A stretch of DNA of 5,488 nt from Limnohabitans sp. (GTDB lineage Bacteria; Pseudomonadota; Gammaproteobacteria; Burkholderiales; Burkholderiaceae_C): contig VEQI01000238.1 of the NCBI GenBank assembly GCA_018883305.1, positions 1 to 5,488 on the forward strand, read 5' to 3'. The position numbers and the translations under genes are program-made. The notes beneath the pieces are model-generated. The model was given only the letters and a program-made list of their open reading frames with translations. It did not search any database and was not told the origin of the DNA. This document shows positions 4,485 to 5,488 of this stretch, piece by piece. How positions within the stretch are numbered: position 1 is the stretch's first letter; each line of letters begins with the position of its first letter.

Positions 4485-5278
4485 ATCCCTCCACCCTGTT
4501 GGCCCATCATGACGAAGGCCGGCTCTGGCCTCAGCCCGCTTCTGCCGCGCCAGGATTTGATTCGGCGCAGGCCTATCAACTGGCCTTGGCCGTGCGTGCC
4601 CTGCGCGTACAACGGGGGGAGCAACCGCGAGGCTTCAAAATTGGCTTCACGAACCGAAGCATTTGGCCGCTGTATCAGGTGTTTGCGCCCATCTGGGGCA
4701 CAGTCTGGAACACCACGCTACAACTGTGTGACGGCACGGGTCGCCTGGACCTGGACCACACCTGCCAGCCCCGGCTGGAACCCGAGGTGGTCTTTGGCCT
4801 GGCACACACGCCCCCGCCACAAGCCGATCTGCAAGCCTTGTTCGAGTCCATCGACTGGGTCGCCCCCGGCTTTGAGGTGGTGCAGTCCCATCTGCCTGAC
4901 TGGAAATTTCAGGCCAGTGACACCATGGCAGACAGCGGACTGCACGCCCGATTGCTGGTGGGCCAGCGCGTCCCCGTGCGCTCGGTGGCCCCATCCGCTG
5001 CGGCGCTGGATGCCCTGCTGGCGGGCATGACCATGCGGCTGTTGCAAGACAGCACAGAAATGGCCAGGGGCCATGGCGCATTGGTGCTCGACAGCCCACT
5101 GCGCGCCCTGCACCACTTCATGCAGGAACTGCGTGCCTGCCCAGGCGCGCCTGACCTCCAGGCTGGTGACGTCATCACCACGGGCACCTGGACCGATGCC
5201 TTCCCGATAGCCTCGGGTCAGCATTGGACGGCAGACTTCCCTGTACCGTTGTCGGCCTTGCATCTGCAGCTGGATTGA
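4481..5278 (+). CDS. 2-keto-4-pentenoate hydratase / FAH-superfamily protein
   Basis: This 265-residue cytoplasmic protein has the length and layout of MhpD-type 2-hydroxypenta-2,4-dienoate hydratases and 4-oxalocrotonate decarboxylases. The expected metal ligands are present: E100 and E102 in RLEPEVVFGL and E132 in PGFEVVQSHLPDWK. K53 in GFKIGFT and the DTMADSG segment (147-153) occupy the usual catalytic-pocket positions. The C-terminal motif LQAGDVITTGTWTDAFPI corresponds to the family's 'aGdvVttGt' end block. Such enzymes bind a divalent cation and act on enolisable 2-oxo acids, adding water, decarboxylating or cleaving C-C bonds. The loop after GFKIGFT reads NRSIWPLYQVFAPIWG rather than the canonical MhpD loop, so the exact substrate is open. 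It has no Shine-Dalgarno sequence. It is followed 61 bases later by an acyl-CoA synthetase gene and is divergent from the MDR gene. Confidence 0.88.
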   Translation: MNPSTLLAHHDEGRLWPQPASAAPGFDSAQAYQLALAVRALRVQRGEQPRGFKIGFTNRSIWPLYQVFAPIWGTVWNTTLQLCDGTGRLDLDHTCQPRLEPEVVFGLAHTPPPQADLQALFESIDWVAPGFEVVQSHLPDWKFQASDTMADSGLHARLLVGQRVPVRSVAPSAAALDALLAGMTMRLLQDSTEMARGHGALVLDSPLRALHHFMQELRACPGAPDLQAGDVITTGTWTDAFPIASGQHWTADFPVPLSALHLQLD

Positions 5279-5328
5279 CCCACATCGACCAGAGCATTCG
5301 CCTAGCCCGCCACCCTCGTTGGATTTCC

Positions 5329-5333
5329 AAGGA
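5329..5333 (+). promoter_or_regulatory. Ribosome binding site of the acyl-CoA synthetase gene
   Basis: AAGGA lies six bases upstream of the ATG at 5340, a standard Shine-Dalgarno placement that supports that start codon. Confidence 0.75.
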
Positions 5334-5339
5334 CCCCTG

Positions 5340-5488
5340 ATGCGCACCAATCCCTACAACCTCGACCTGGATCAGAACCCTGCCAATCATGTGGCACTCT
5401 CGCCCCTGAGCTACCTGGAGCGCGCCGCATTGGTCTACCCGGACCGCAACGCCCTGGTCTATGGAACACGCCGCCAGACCTGGGCCGA
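5340..5488 (+). CDS. AMP-forming acyl-CoA synthetase, N-terminal part (cut by right edge)
   Basis: The ATG at 5340 opens 49 codons with no stop before the edge. The text NPANHVALSPLSYLERAALV then YPDRNALVYGTRRQTWA is the typical N-terminus of medium- or long-chain acyl-CoA synthetases of the ANL (AMP-binding) superfamily, in particular the branch that includes plant AAE-type proteins and their proteobacterial relatives. The enzyme activates a carboxylic acid with ATP and CoA to an acyl-CoA and AMP. The ATP-binding motifs (P-loop-like STG...K and the A8 hinge) lie beyond the window, so activity cannot be checked. AAGGA just upstream fixes the start. It follows the hydratase by 61 bases with no terminator visible, and is likely co-transcribed with it; together they could process an unsaturated or oxo acid and then activate the product. 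The chain-length preference is unknown. Confidence 0.9.
   Translation, partial: MRTNPYNLDLDQNPANHVALSPLSYLERAALVYPDRNALVYGTRRQTWA

Noticed and set aside
4718..5350. 210-codon minus-strand frame opposite the hydratase
   Set aside because: Composition typical of an antisense shadow; the plus-strand hydratase has all metal-ligand motifs.

Overview
This GC-rich window looks like chromosome from a betaproteobacterium of the order Burkholderiales, most likely Comamonadaceae. That placement is my inference from protein style (YaeQ, the small inner-membrane protein, the acyl-CoA synthetase N-terminus), codon use and GC content; no rRNA or other taxonomic marker is present. I see no RNA genes, insertion sequences, CRISPR arrays, att sites or other signs of recent transfer.

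Layout from left to right. Bases 1-328 (minus) hold the N-terminal part of an amidase-signature hydrolase that runs off the left edge. Bases 360-791 (plus) encode a small protein with a signal peptide and no recognised function, divergent from the amidase. Its stop codon directly abuts the stop codon of the next gene, which is on the opposite strand. Bases 792-4351 carry five minus-strand genes, read right to left: a zinc-independent MDR/quinone-oxidoreductase-like enzyme, a 69-residue two-helix membrane protein, yaeQ, a maleylacetate reductase (iron-alcohol-dehydrogenase family), and a carboxymuconolactone-decarboxylase-family protein. Gaps between them are 6, 32, 37 and 50 bases, so one operon is plausible, with a possible weak terminator between yaeQ and the reductase. 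A 129-base divergent intergenic region (4352-4480) separates this block from a plus-strand pair: a 2-keto-4-pentenoate-hydratase/FAH-superfamily protein (4481-5278) and the start of an AMP-forming acyl-CoA synthetase (5340 onward, cut by the right edge).

Taken together, the enzymes point to catabolism of cyclic, aromatic or otherwise unsaturated carboxylic acids: a reductase for maleylacetate-type dienones, a CMD-fold protein, an MDR reductase, an FAH-type hydratase or hydrolase, an acyl-CoA ligase and an amidase. No ring-cleavage dioxygenase, monooxygenase or regulator lies in the window, so no substrate can be assigned. The gene families are all known. The points most worth a second look are the divergent regulatory region, with inverted repeats and a 12-codon mini-ORF that ends in an ATGA overlap with the hydratase start; the tail-to-tail stop codons inside a perfect 10-bp palindrome; the non-canonical active-site loop of the hydratase; and the maleylacetate reductase/CMD pair without a visible dioxygenase. 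I found no clear evidence of a wholly new system.
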